From Thauera propionica (lineage in GTDB: Bacteria > Pseudomonadota > Gammaproteobacteria > Burkholderiales > Rhodocyclaceae), in the NCBI RefSeq assembly GCF_002245655.1, contig NZ_NOIH01000010.1, positions 62,001-126,000 on the forward strand: a DNA stretch of 64,000 bases, read 5' to 3'. Position numbers and translations under genes: made by a program. This document shows, piece by piece, positions 39,222-47,650 of this stretch. The notes under the pieces are model-generated. The model ran no database searches. It saw nothing but the letters and a program-made list of their open reading frames with translations, and was not told the DNA's origin. Position 1 is the stretch's first letter; every line of letters begins with the position of its first letter.

Positions 39222-39689
39222 ATGAAGACCCGCATCCTCAACGGCGCACTCGCCGCCGCGCTCGCTGTAACGGTCGCCGGCAGCGCCCTGGCCGCCGACC
39301 GCGGCACGCCGGCCGAAGCCCGCGCCATGTTCGACCAGGCCGTGCAGTACATGGAGACAAACGGCGCCGAACGCGCCTTCGCCGCCTTCAACAACCAGAA
39401 AGGCCAGTTCGTCCGCAAGGACCTGTACGTGTTCGTGATCGACGACCAGGGCGTCTACCACGCCAGCGGCGCCGCGCCCGAGGCGCTGGTCGGTCTGAAG
39501 GTGCTCGACACCACCGACGCCGCCGGCACGCCACTGTTCCGCGAGATGATCGACGCCACGCGCAAGGCGCCCGAAGCCACGGTGCGCTACGTATGGCTGA
39601 ACCGGACCACCAACAAGGTCGAGCCCAAGGCGAGCTACGTGCGCAAGATCGGCGACTACGTGCTCGGTGTGGGGCACTACCTCGAATGA
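39222..39689 (+). CDS. Periplasmic single Cache-domain protein
   Basis: A 155-aa exported protein: signal peptide to about residue 24 (SALA-A), then a Cache_2-like sensory fold (helix AEARAMFDQAVQYME, strands LYVFVIDDQGVYHAS, and the C-terminal KIGDYVLGVGHYL). Free-standing Cache proteins bind small carboxylates or similar ligands in the periplasm. There is no kinase or methyl-accepting domain. Its place between the quinoprotein and SoxYZ-like genes, overlapping the latter by 4 nt, suggests a role in the same alcohol-oxidation module; ligand unknown. Confidence 0.85.
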   Translation: MKTRILNGALAAALAVTVAGSALAADRGTPAEARAMFDQAVQYMETNGAERAFAAFNNQKGQFVRKDLYVFVIDDQGVYHASGAAPEALVGLKVLDTTDAAGTPLFREMIDATRKAPEATVRYVWLNRTTNKVEPKASYVRKIGDYVLGVGHYLE

Positions 39690-40507
39690 AGCCCGCCCAC
39701 CCCGCGCGACGGACCGTGTGCGCCGCGCTCGGCCTCGCCTGCGCGGCCGCCCTGCCGTTCGTTGCCGCGGGGCGGGTGCTCGCCGCCGCGCCGGCGTTGC
39801 AGCCCGGCGCGGACCCGCTCGACTCCTCGCGCTGGGACGACATGCGGCGCGCCTTCTTCGCCGACGCGCCGGTGGTGTTCGACGACCGCATCGCGGTCAC
39901 CGCGCCGTTCAGCGCCGAAGACCCGCTCAACGTGCCGGTGGCCATCGACGCCACCGCGCTGGGTGCGGTGCGCGAGGTGCTGGTGTTCGCCGACTTCAAT
40001 CCCATCGTCAAGGCGCTGCGGGTGGAACCGCTGGCCGCGCCGGCCGCCTTCGGCCTGCGCCTGAAGCTGCAGCAGTCGAGCCCGGTACGTGCCGCCGCGC
40101 GCACCGCCGATGGCACCTGGCACCTCGGCGGCGCCTGGGTGCGCACCAGCGGCGGCGGCTGCACCCTGCCTTCGCTCGGCTCGGGCTCGGCCGAATGGCA
40201 GCAGCGCCTCAACGAGGTCGGCGCCCGCCTGTGGCCGGGCGTGGGCCATGGTGACCGTCTGCGGCTGCGCATCGTGCATCCGATGGACACCGGACTCGCA
40301 CCGGGCATCCCCGCCTTCCACATCGAGACGCTCGAGATCGCCGACGGCGCCGGCCGCGTGCTGGTGCGCGCCGAAGCCTTTGAACCGGTGTCGGAGAACC
40401 CCGTGTTCAGCTTCGACCTGCCGGCAGGGATCGGCGCGGCCGGCCCGCTGCGCATCCGCGGACGCGACAACAACGGCAACCTCATCGACGCCGAGGTGAG
40501 ACCGTGA
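39686..40507 (+). CDS. Quinoprotein-associated SoxYZ-like carrier
   Basis: A 273-aa exported protein fusing a SoxY-like N-terminal domain and a SoxZ-like C-terminal domain. The signal peptide spans about residues 1-34. The SoxY carrier Cys is preserved in the SGGGCTLP motif near residue 156; classical SoxY has GGCGG at its C-terminus, so the Cys here is internal. A group of such fusions accompanies PQQ dehydrogenases in the quinoprotein relay system. Start and stop both overlap their neighbours (ATGA), so the three genes after the dehydrogenase form a translation-coupled set. Confidence 0.88.
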   Translation: MKPAHPARRTVCAALGLACAAALPFVAAGRVLAAAPALQPGADPLDSSRWDDMRRAFFADAPVVFDDRIAVTAPFSAEDPLNVPVAIDATALGAVREVLVFADFNPIVKALRVEPLAAPAAFGLRLKLQQSSPVRAAARTADGTWHLGGAWVRTSGGGCTLPSLGSGSAEWQQRLNEVGARLWPGVGHGDRLRLRIVHPMDTGLAPGIPAFHIETLEIADGAGRVLVRAEAFEPVSENPVFSFDLPAGIGAAGPLRIRGRDNNGNLIDAEVRP

Positions 40508-41484
40508 AGCGGCTCGGCTCCACCGCCCGCAGCTGGCGGTATGTCTTGCTGGCTTTCATGCTCGCCCCGTTGCTGCTCGCGCTTGCCCTCGATCGCGCTC
40601 ACGCCCGGGACTCGGCCGCCTTCGACTACGGCCTCGTGCCGCGCCAGATCGCCGACGGCGTGTATGTGCTGGAGGGCCGCAAGGAGGACTTCTCCACCGC
40701 CAATGGCGGCGACATCGCCAACACCGGCTTCATCGTCGGCACGGCCGGGGTGATCGTCATCGACACGGGTTCCTCGCGCCGCTACGGCGAGCAGATGCGC
40801 GTCGCCATTGCCCGCATCACCCCGCTGCCGGTGGTGCTGACGATCAACACCCACCACCACCCCGACCACTTTCTCGGCAACCAGGCCTTCCCGCCCGACA
40901 CGCTCGCCGCCCTGCCTGCCACCATCGCCGGCATCGAGGCCGAAGGCGGCGCCTTCAACGACAACCTCTACCGCCTGGTCGGCGACTGGATGCGCGACAC
41001 CGAGGTGGTGGTGCCACGCCGCCGTCTTGCCGCCGGCCGGCAGCTTGTCGCCGGGCGTGACATCGAGCTGCTGGCGCTCGGTGGCCACACCGCGGCCGAC
41101 CTGGTGGTGATCGACCACGTCAGCGGCACGGTGTTCGCGGCCGATCTCGTCTTCAACGGCCGTGCCCCGACCACGCCACACGCCGACATTCCGCGCTGGA
41201 TGGAGGCAATCGCGCAGCTTGAGCGGCTACCGGCCCGTCGCTGGGTGCCCGGCCACGGCGCGGTCCACGAGGACACCGAGCCGCTCCGCCAGACACGCGC
41301 CTATCTCGACTGGCTGTCCCGCACACTGCAGGCCGCGGCGGAAAGCGGGCTGGACATGGCCGAAGCGATGACGCTGCCGGTCGCGGCGGAATTCCGCACG
41401 CTCGCGCTCGTCGAACACGAGTACCGACGTTCGGTCGTGCATCTCTTCCCGGCGGCGGAGCGCGCCGCACTCGGCAGCCGCTGA
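40504..41484 (+). CDS. Metallo-beta-lactamase-fold hydrolase of the quinoprotein relay
   Basis: A 326-aa exported zinc hydrolase. A signal segment (RYVLLAFMLAPLLLALALD) precedes the metallo-beta-lactamase domain, with the zinc motif TINTHHHPDHFLGN near residue 115, the LGGHTAADLVV His near 200 and the VPGHGAVH His near 248. These hydrolases accompany SoxYZ-like carriers next to PQQ dehydrogenases; the substrate is unknown, perhaps an adduct on the carrier Cys or a toxic aldehyde adduct. Last gene of the module, followed by a 100-bp gap. Confidence 0.88.
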   Translation: MKRLGSTARSWRYVLLAFMLAPLLLALALDRAHARDSAAFDYGLVPRQIADGVYVLEGRKEDFSTANGGDIANTGFIVGTAGVIVIDTGSSRRYGEQMRVAIARITPLPVVLTINTHHHPDHFLGNQAFPPDTLAALPATIAGIEAEGGAFNDNLYRLVGDWMRDTEVVVPRRRLAAGRQLVAGRDIELLALGGHTAADLVVIDHVSGTVFAADLVFNGRAPTTPHADIPRWMEAIAQLERLPARRWVPGHGAVHEDTEPLRQTRAYLDWLSRTLQAAAESGLDMAEAMTLPVAAEFRTLALVEHEYRRSVVHLFPAAERAALGSR

Positions 41485-41584
41485 ACCGGTCGTGGCGTCA
41501 TCCGGGCGCGCCTTGCAAGACGCGCCCGTGGCGTGCAGCATGCAGCCGTGCCGAGATCATGCGGAATCCTTCAGGGAATCAGCC

Positions 41585-42472
41585 ATGTCCCCGTCCCCGC
41601 TCGCTCAAAATCCACGCAAGCCGTCGTCTGCCGGCCGCCGGTTCGCCATTGTCTTGCTCGCCGGCCTGTCGCTGCTCGCCCTGCCTGCGCTGGGCAACGT
41701 CTTCGGCGAGGACGGCCGCGCCTACAAGCCGGCAACCGAGCCGGTGCTGCGCGCGGTCGGCATGCTGAGCAAGGGCGAACGACAGGTCGGCAGCGCCTTC
41801 CTGGTGGGGGAGTGCCACGCCGTCACCGCCCATCACTCCGCCTTTCTCGGCGACGACGAAGGTCGCGGGCTGACGCTGCACATCGGCCCCGACCCGCTCA
41901 ACGCCGGCCGCTTCTCCGAGCACATCCCCGCCCGGCCGGTGCTCGCCGGCCGCTACTTCCCCGGCTCCGCGGTCGGCATGCGCGGCGACTGGGCGGTGCT
42001 GGAACTGGACGACTGTGCCGGGCGCCGCTATGGCTACCTGCCGGTGGCCGACGACGGCGAGGCCGACCGTCCGCCGGCCGGGCCGCTGATGACGGTCAGC
42101 TTCCCGCGCGACAAGCGCCGGCCCGGCGTAGCCGTCGAGGAAGGCTGTCGCGCGCGGGAGAGCGGGCCGGTATTCGGCCTCATCGGCGTCGATTGCGCCT
42201 TCGGTGCTGGGATGTCGGGCGGCCCGGTGCTCGAGCGCCAGGCCAACGGGCAGTGGAAGGTGATCGGGCTGATCCAGTTGCGCCACGCGCCGACCGAGCG
42301 CGTGCTGCCCGCCTACAGCCATCGCCACCGCAACCAGATGCTGCACGCCGCCACTTTCGTGCGGCAGGTGCAGCAACTCATCGGTCAGCGCGGCACTTCG
42401 GCACTGCCCAGGTCGGCACTGCCGACACTGGTGCCATCGAGCGCCTCGATCAGCGCGAACAAGCGGCGGTAG
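41585..42472 (+). CDS. Secreted trypsin-like serine protease
   Basis: A 295-aa protein with a signal peptide (IVLLAGLSLLALPALG) and a chymotrypsin-fold domain. The catalytic triad is visible as His in AVTAHHSAF (about residue 80), Asp in RGDWAVLEL (about 138) and Ser in GAGMSGGPVL (about 215). The conserved GxSGGP sequence supports an active enzyme. The C-terminal 25 residues are Ser-rich and run 88 nt into the convergent DUF2242 gene. No partner gene is evident; it is not obviously linked to the quinoprotein module. Confidence 0.85.
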   Translation: MSPSPLAQNPRKPSSAGRRFAIVLLAGLSLLALPALGNVFGEDGRAYKPATEPVLRAVGMLSKGERQVGSAFLVGECHAVTAHHSAFLGDDEGRGLTLHIGPDPLNAGRFSEHIPARPVLAGRYFPGSAVGMRGDWAVLELDDCAGRRYGYLPVADDGEADRPPAGPLMTVSFPRDKRRPGVAVEEGCRARESGPVFGLIGVDCAFGAGMSGGPVLERQANGQWKVIGLIQLRHAPTERVLPAYSHRHRNQMLHAATFVRQVQQLIGQRGTSALPRSALPTLVPSSASISANKRR

Positions 42473-42948
42473 AAATCGGGATCGGTCACGGTTTCCTCGC
42501 CGACCTTCACCATCGCCTCCTTGTCCGCCGACCACGGCAGCGAGATCGAGCCGAGGCCGGCCACGCTGACGCCGGTGCTGGTCGAGGCGGCCTTCAGCGC
42601 AAAGCGCGTTTGCAGCGCGTTGGCGTAGACCACCGCGCCGACGTTGCTCGGCAGGCAGACCAGGGTGATGTCGAGGCTCACGCCCTGATCCGGCTTGGGC
42701 TGGAACAGCTTCTGCCCCTTCACCCGCACCGGGTCGGTGCCGTCGATCTGGTAGCCCTGGCTCAGCAGTGCGCGCTTGCCCAGTTCGCAGGCACCGGCCG
42801 GCTCGCGCGTGCTCCAGGTCACGAAGGGCGACTCGCGCTGGAAGGATTCGGACTGATACACCGCCGGGGGTGCCGACGCGCAACCTGCACCCACCAAGGT
42901 GACGGCAGAAGCAAGAAACGGGACGAGACGACGGCGGGCGCAGGACAT
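42385..42948 (-). CDS. DUF2242-type lipoprotein
   Basis: A 187-aa predicted lipoprotein: a signal peptide with lipobox VGAGC (Cys near residue 23) followed by a DUF2242-like domain with the CELGKRALLSQGY segment, the KPDQGVSLDITLVCLPS strand and a helical C-terminus. The GA residue after the lipid Cys gives no Asp+2 inner-membrane retention signal, so the outer membrane is likely. Function unknown. Its last 88 nt overlap the convergent protease gene. Confidence 0.82.
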   Translation of the reverse strand: MSCARRRLVPFLASAVTLVGAGCASAPPAVYQSESFQRESPFVTWSTREPAGACELGKRALLSQGYQIDGTDPVRVKGQKLFQPKPDQGVSLDITLVCLPSNVGAVVYANALQTRFALKAASTSTGVSVAGLGSISLPWSADKEAMVKVGEETVTDPDFYRRLFALIEALDGTSVGSADLGSAEVPR

Positions 42949-43044
42949 GAAGCAGGCTTCCGGGCAGATCGGGAAAGTCGGAGCCCGAATGTTAGAGCAT
43001 CCGGCCCCCGCCTGCGCGGCGCCTGTCGCCGCGTTAACAGGAAC

Positions 43045-44553
43045 TTACATCCGCTCGCCGCGCAGCGCACGCAGGTGCCAGTCGAAGACCTCGCCCAGCA
43101 GGTGCGGCGTGTGGCGACCCGGCCCATGGGCAAGCGCGCGCTCGTGATAGTCGCGCAGCGCGGGACGAAAGTCGGGATGCGCGCAGTTGTCGATGACCAC
43201 CTTGGCGCGCTGGCGCGGCGACAGCCCGCGCAGGTCGGCGAGGCCTTGCTCGGTCACCAGCACCTGCACGTCGTGCTCGGTGTGATCGACGTGCGACACC
43301 ATCGGCACGATGCACGAGATCGCGCCGCCCTTGGCCTGCGACGGCGTCATGAAGATCGACAGGTAGGCGTTGCGCGCGAAGTCGCCCGAGCCGCCGATGC
43401 CGTTCATGATCTTCGAGCCCATCACATGGGTCGAATTGACGTTGCCGTAGATGTCGGCCTCGATCAAGCCGTTCATTGCGATCACGCCCAGGCGCCGGAT
43501 CACCTCGGGGTGGTTGCTGATCTCCTGCGGGCGCAGCACGATGCGCTCGCGGTAACGGTCGAGGTCGGCGTTGAGCTCGGCCAGCGCCTCGTTGCTGAGC
43601 GAGAAGGCGGTGGCCGAGGCGTGCGCGAGCTTGCCCGACTTGATCATCTCCAGCATGCCGTCCTGCAGCACCTCGGTGTAGGCGGTGAGGTTCTCGAACG
43701 GCCCCTCGTTGAGCCCGGCCATCACCGCGTTGGCGATGTTGCCCACGCCCGACTGCAGCGGCAGCAGATCGGCGGGCAGGCGGCCCTTCTTCACCTCGTG
43801 CTGCAGGAACTCGAGGATGTGGCCGGCGATGCGGCGCGAGTTCTCGTCCGGCGCAGAGAAGGCCGAGTTGCGGTCCGGGCTATGGGTTTCGACCACCGCG
43901 ATGACCTTGCCCGGGTCACAGCGCAGGTAAGGCTCGCCGATGCGGTCGGCCGCGCCCACCAGCGGAATCGGCTTGCGGTGCGGCGGCAGCTGGGTGCCGT
44001 AGTAGATGTCGTGCATGCCCTCGAGCCTGGAGTTCTGCCACGAATTGACCTCGAGGATGACCTTGTCCGCCTGCTCCAGCCAGGTCTTGTTGTTGCCCAC
44101 CGACGAGGACGGGATCAGCCGGCCGTCGGGCAGGATACCCGCCACCTCGACCACCGCCACGTCGAGCTTGCCGAGGAAGCCGAACCACACGAACTGCGCC
44201 ACGTGCGACAGGTGGATGTCGATGTATTCCATCTCGCCGGCGTTGATGCGCTCGCGGCACACCGGGTCGGACTGGTAGGGCAGGCGCATCTCGATGCCGT
44301 CGACCTTAGCCAGCGCGCCGTCGAGTTCGGGCGCGGTCGACGCCCCGGTCCACACCCCGATGCGGAAGCGCTGGCCGCGCGCATTCTCGGCCTCGATACG
44401 CCGCGCGAGCGCCGCCGGCACCGCCTTCGGGTAGCCGGAGCCGGTGAAGCCGCTCATGCCGACATTGACGCCGGAGGGGATCAGGGCCGCGGCCTCGTCG
44501 GCCGACATGATCTTGGCGCCCAGGGCGGCGCAGTGGATGCGGGATTCGCTCAT
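43045..44553 (-). CDS. Acetyl-CoA hydrolase / CoA-transferase family enzyme
   Basis: A 502-aa enzyme of the acetyl-CoA hydrolase/transferase (Ach1/SCACT) family, which moves CoA between acetate and succinate or related acids. The N-terminal half has GMSGFTGSGYPKAVP; the C-terminal half has EADIYGNVNSTHVMGSKIMNG with the Glu that forms the acyl-enzyme, and GIGGSGDFARNA. The ATG at 44553 gives the family N-terminus; an in-frame start at 44604 lacks similarity. It could help activate or dispose of acetate formed from alcohol oxidation. Divergent from the LysR gene, which may regulate it. Confidence 0.9.
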   Translation of the reverse strand: MSESRIHCAALGAKIMSADEAAALIPSGVNVGMSGFTGSGYPKAVPAALARRIEAENARGQRFRIGVWTGASTAPELDGALAKVDGIEMRLPYQSDPVCRERINAGEMEYIDIHLSHVAQFVWFGFLGKLDVAVVEVAGILPDGRLIPSSSVGNNKTWLEQADKVILEVNSWQNSRLEGMHDIYYGTQLPPHRKPIPLVGAADRIGEPYLRCDPGKVIAVVETHSPDRNSAFSAPDENSRRIAGHILEFLQHEVKKGRLPADLLPLQSGVGNIANAVMAGLNEGPFENLTAYTEVLQDGMLEMIKSGKLAHASATAFSLSNEALAELNADLDRYRERIVLRPQEISNHPEVIRRLGVIAMNGLIEADIYGNVNSTHVMGSKIMNGIGGSGDFARNAYLSIFMTPSQAKGGAISCIVPMVSHVDHTEHDVQVLVTEQGLADLRGLSPRQRAKVVIDNCAHPDFRPALRDYHERALAHGPGRHTPHLLGEVFDWHLRALRGERM

Positions 44554-44770
44554 CGGATGGCTCTCAAAAGAAACGCGCCAGTCCTTGCGGAAAATGGCGC
44601 GCAAACCCGGTCGCCCGAAGGGGGTCCGGCGCCCCGCCCAAGGAGAGGAGGGAGGGACGGGGTGCCGGGGGGCATTACCGATACATGAGCGCGCAGTCTA
44701 GTCGGCGGCTGGCTGCGCCACAAACGACGATTTATTATTCGATGATTAAGCTCCACTTAACCATCGCGCC

Positions 44771-45694
44771 ATGACCTACCGTCTCCCCAGCCTGCCCCTG
44801 CTGCGCACCTTCGAGGCTGCGGCACGCCACCTGAGCTTCAAGAAGGCGGCCGCCGAGGTGTGCGTGACGCCGGCCGCCGTCAGCCAGCAGATCCGCGCGC
44901 TGGAGGCCTATCTGGGCGTGCCGCTGTTCCATCGCAAGGTGCGCGCGCTGGCCCTCACCGAGCACGGCGCGGCGATGCTGCCGGGCATCCGCAAGGGCTT
45001 CGACTGCCTCGCCGCCGCGGTGGAAAGCACGCGGCAAGCGTCGGCCGGCCCGCTGGTCGTCACCGCGCCGCCCTCCTTCGCCAGCCACTGGCTCGTGCCC
45101 CGTCTGCCCCGCTTTGCCGCCGCACATCCCGATGTTGACCTGCGGCTCGCCAGCACCTCCGACACGGTGGATGGCCCGCGCGAGGCCAGCGTGCTCGACA
45201 GCCTGCGCACCGACCCGCGCGAGGCACGCAGCGACGTGGCAATCCTCTACGGCAAGGGGCGTTATCCCGGTTTTCGTGTCGTACCCCTGTTCGCCCCAGA
45301 CTACGTGCCGGTGTGCGCCCCTTCGCTGGTCGAGGCCGGCTTGCACGCACCGCCAGACCTCCCGCGCTTCGCGCTGATCCACGACGACACCCTCAGCGAC
45401 GTCGGCTGGACCGCCTGGCTGCACAAGGCCGGGCTGGACCCGCAACTCGCACGCCGCGGACGCCATTTTTCCAACGCTGCGCTCGCGCTGGCCGCCACCC
45501 TCGACGGCCAGGGCGTCGTGCTCGCCCCACGGCCGCTGGTGGCAGAGCGCATCCGCGCCGGCCACCTCGTCATTCCCTTCGATCTCGGCCTGCCCTCGCC
45601 CAGCGCCTACTACCTGGTGATGCACGAGCGCGTGGCGAACCGCCCCGCGCCGCAGGCCCTGGAACGCTGGCTGCTGCATGAAGCGGCACAATAG
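44771..45694 (+). CDS. LysR-family regulator, GcvA-like
   Basis: A 307-aa LysR-type transcription factor. The N-terminal winged helix is of the GcvA/AmpR kind (LPLLRTFEAAARHLSFKKAA...VTPAAVSQQIRALE), followed by the periplasmic-binding-like effector domain from about residue 90. It is divergent from the acetyl-CoA hydrolase gene with a 217-bp gap that includes an AT-rich stretch (44725-44760), so autoregulation and control of that gene are likely. Effector unknown. Confidence 0.9.
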   Translation: MTYRLPSLPLLRTFEAAARHLSFKKAAAEVCVTPAAVSQQIRALEAYLGVPLFHRKVRALALTEHGAAMLPGIRKGFDCLAAAVESTRQASAGPLVVTAPPSFASHWLVPRLPRFAAAHPDVDLRLASTSDTVDGPREASVLDSLRTDPREARSDVAILYGKGRYPGFRVVPLFAPDYVPVCAPSLVEAGLHAPPDLPRFALIHDDTLSDVGWTAWLHKAGLDPQLARRGRHFSNAALALAATLDGQGVVLAPRPLVAERIRAGHLVIPFDLGLPSPSAYYLVMHERVANRPAPQALERWLLHEAAQ

Positions 45695-45743
45695 CGCCCG
45701 TCGCCATCAGTCCTCACCGCCACGAGACAGGAGAGCCGCCACA

Positions 45744-46658
45744 ATGACCGTCGCACCCGATACGCCCCGCCCGCACTACCCCATTGCGATCGTCGGCGCG
45801 GGAGCGCTTGGCCTCGCCTTCGCCGCGCGGCTTGTCGCCACCGGCCGGGTGGCGGTGATCGCGCGCAATGCGGCGCGCGCAGCCGAGCTGGCGCGCGGTG
45901 TGCAGATCGGCGGCCAGTCACGCCGGCTCGACGTCTTCGCCCCCGACACCCTGCCCACCGCCGACTGGGCGGTGCTGCTGGTGAAGACCGGCGACACCGC
46001 CGACGCCGCCCGGCTCGCCGGCGCGCTGCAGCCGCGCGGCCTGCTGTCGCTGCAGAACGGACTGATCGAGGCGCAGTTGCGCGCGGCCTGCCCGGCGGTG
46101 ACAGTCGGCCAGGGCGTGACGACCGAAGGCGCCTACCGCGACGCGGCCGGCATCCACCCGTCGGGCGCCGGCGAAACCCTCTTGCCGCCCGGCTTCGAGG
46201 ACCTCGCGGCGCTGTTCGTGCGCGCCGGCTTCGTCGCCCGCGTCGATCCCGACATCGTCCGTGCCCGGCTCGCCAAGCTGCTGATCAACCTCGCCATCAA
46301 CCCGCTCGCGGCGCTGTTCCGCGTGCCCAACGGCGCCCTGCTCGAACCGCCGCACCGCGCACTGCTCGACGCCCTGGTGCGCGAGGCGCTGCCGGTACTG
46401 CGCGCCAACGGCCTCGAGCTCGACGAAGCGGCAGCACTCGCGCGAGTGCATGGCGTCGCCCGCGCCACCGCCGCCAACCGCGCCAGCATGCTGCAAGACG
46501 TGCTTGCCGGCCGCCGCACCGAGATCGACGCCATCACCGGCGCGCTGCTCCCAATGGCCGAGGCGGCCGGACTCGAAGTGCCGACGCATCGCGCGGTGCA
46601 TACCCTGGTGCGCACGATCGAACGCGGCACGTTTGACAGCGCCGGGGGCCAGGGCTAA
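45744..46658 (+). CDS. panE: Ketopantoate reductase PanE/ApbA
   Basis: A 304-aa 2-dehydropantoate 2-reductase, which reduces ketopantoate to pantoate with NADPH in coenzyme A synthesis. The N-terminal Rossmann motif VGAGALGLAFAARL, the SLQNGLIEA region and the catalytic Lys in RLAKLLINLAINPLAALF near residue 175 are visible. The ATG at 45744 was chosen; an upstream in-frame start inside the LysR end adds 22 unrelated residues. Stand-alone between LysR and the riboswitch. Several paralogues of this family act on other substrates, so panE is the likely but not certain identity. Confidence 0.82.
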   Translation: MTVAPDTPRPHYPIAIVGAGALGLAFAARLVATGRVAVIARNAARAAELARGVQIGGQSRRLDVFAPDTLPTADWAVLLVKTGDTADAARLAGALQPRGLLSLQNGLIEAQLRAACPAVTVGQGVTTEGAYRDAAGIHPSGAGETLLPPGFEDLAALFVRAGFVARVDPDIVRARLAKLLINLAINPLAALFRVPNGALLEPPHRALLDALVREALPVLRANGLELDEAAALARVHGVARATAANRASMLQDVLAGRRTEIDAITGALLPMAEAAGLEVPTHRAVHTLVRTIERGTFDSAGGQG

Positions 46659-46671
46659 CCTCCGCCCCTGT

Positions 46672-46846
46672 TCATGGTTGTCCGCTGTCATCGGCGGACA
46701 TGAAAAGGGAATCCGGTGCCGCGCCCAGCGCGAAACCCGGAGCTGCCCCCGCAACTGTAATCGGCGAGTCCTGCGCCCTCTCTGCCACTGGAAATCTTCC
46801 GGGAAGGCTGGCGCAAGGCGATGACCCGTGAGCCAGGAGACCTGCC
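46672..46846 (+). ncRNA. Cobalamin (AdoCbl) riboswitch
   Basis: The order of conserved blocks identifies a B12 riboswitch: GGGAATCCGGTG near 46708, GAAACCCGGAGCTGCCCCCGC, AACTGTAATCGGCGAGTCC, the GCCACTG box (46784-46790), GGGAAGGC, GATGACCCGTGAGCCAGGAGACC near the 3' end. It lies between panE and the GNAT-nrdAB operon on the plus strand. No clear intrinsic terminator follows. In bacteria with both B12-dependent and B12-independent reductases, such a switch represses class I nrd genes when B12 is plentiful. Confidence 0.93.
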
Positions 46847-46930
46847 ATGCACATCACCTTCAACAGTTTGGGGCGGGGTGTCCCTGACAAGAGGCATGGC
46901 TCACACCATTTCACTTGCTCGTTTTCCTGA
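46847..46930 (+). CDS. Possible 27-codon leader ORF after the riboswitch
   Basis: An ATG 7 nt after AGGAG, where AGGAG is part of the conserved 3' strand of the aptamer, opens a 27-codon frame (starts MHITF) ending TGA at 46928. The overlap of aptamer and ribosome site makes a regulated leader peptide conceivable, but the conserved 3' strand of this RNA often contains AGGAG by nature. Low confidence. Confidence 0.25.
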   Translation: MHITFNSLGRGVPDKRHGSHHFTCSFS

Positions 46931-46932
46931 TG

Positions 46933-47017
46933 GCACGGCAGCACCGCATGGCATTGCCATGCGCGTGACGCATCACGCCCGTGCGTCGGAGATCCGCCCT
47001 GCCCGCACCGGATCTCC
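46933..47017 (+). other. Structured leader before the GNAT-nrdAB genes
   Basis: Four helices fit the strand: GCACGG/CCGTGC (46933-46938 with 46979-46984) enclosing GCATGGC-ATT-GCCATGC (46946-46962) and GCGTGA-CGCA-TCACGC (46963-46978), a three-way junction, then GGAGATCCG/CGGATCTCC (46988-46996 with 47009-47017). The last ends 3 nt before the GNAT ATG. It may be the expression platform of the riboswitch or a separate control element. Confidence 0.55.
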
Positions 47018-47020
47018 GCC

Positions 47021-47593
47021 ATGTCCACCGCCGACCGCCCCGCTGCAACGCTGACACCGCCGACCGATTCCACGGGCGCCGTTCTGAGGCCGATGTTCCG
47101 CTTCGGCCCCGCCGACGCCCCCCGCATCCTCGAACACCTTCTTGCGCTGGATGCCGATGACCGCCTGCTGCGCTTCAGCCACGGCATCCGCGACGAAGGC
47201 ATCGCCGCCTACGTCGCCACGCTCGATTTCGCACGCGACCATGTGCATGGTCTGGGCACCGCACAAGGCGACATCGTCGCCCTCGCCCATGTCGCGGTGC
47301 GCGATGGGGAGGTCGACTTCGGGCTCAGCGTCACCGCAACTCATCGCCAGCGCGGACTGGGCCGAGCACTGTTCAACCACGTCATTGCACTGGCCCGCCT
47401 GCACGGCGCAGGCCGGATCGTGTGTCACAGCGTCAGCCCGGCGGTACTCCACATGGCTGCCGCCAGCGGCTTCCGTCGGCCTGGCGGCAGCCACACCGCC
47501 CCCCTGACGCTGGATCTGCGGGCCGAGTCCCACGCCGGCGACGACGCCCATCCTTGCCCGGCCCCCAGCGCAGTCAGCCTCGCGGCCGCCTGA
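47021..47593 (+). CDS. GNAT-family acetyltransferase
   Basis: A 190-aa cytosolic GNAT protein. Strands and the acyl-CoA loop are visible in DFGLSVTATHRQRGLGRALFNHVIALARLHGA (motif A with the Q/RxxGxG/A signature near residue 110). The first 25 residues and the last 30 are low-complexity. No good Shine-Dalgarno sequence precedes the ATG, which lies directly after a hairpin; an internal Met at residue 25 could be the real start. Between the riboswitch and nrdA, so probably co-regulated. Substrate unknown. Confidence 0.75.
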   Translation: MSTADRPAATLTPPTDSTGAVLRPMFRFGPADAPRILEHLLALDADDRLLRFSHGIRDEGIAAYVATLDFARDHVHGLGTAQGDIVALAHVAVRDGEVDFGLSVTATHRQRGLGRALFNHVIALARLHGAGRIVCHSVSPAVLHMAAASGFRRPGGSHTAPLTLDLRAESHAGDDAHPCPAPSAVSLAAA

Positions 47594-47650
47594 AGCTCGC
47601 CTTCCCTCAGAAACCCGTTTCATCCGCACTCACCCAGACGAGGACCACCC

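Noticed and set aside
35535-39677. A 1380-codon open frame on the minus strand opposite bioB, yegD and the PQQ dehydrogenase
   Set aside because: Shadow frame produced by high GC; composition rich in H, R, G, V and no family, while three well-recognised genes cover the other strand. The same applies to long antisense frames opposite valS, the torA-like gene, torS, nrdA and the aor genes.
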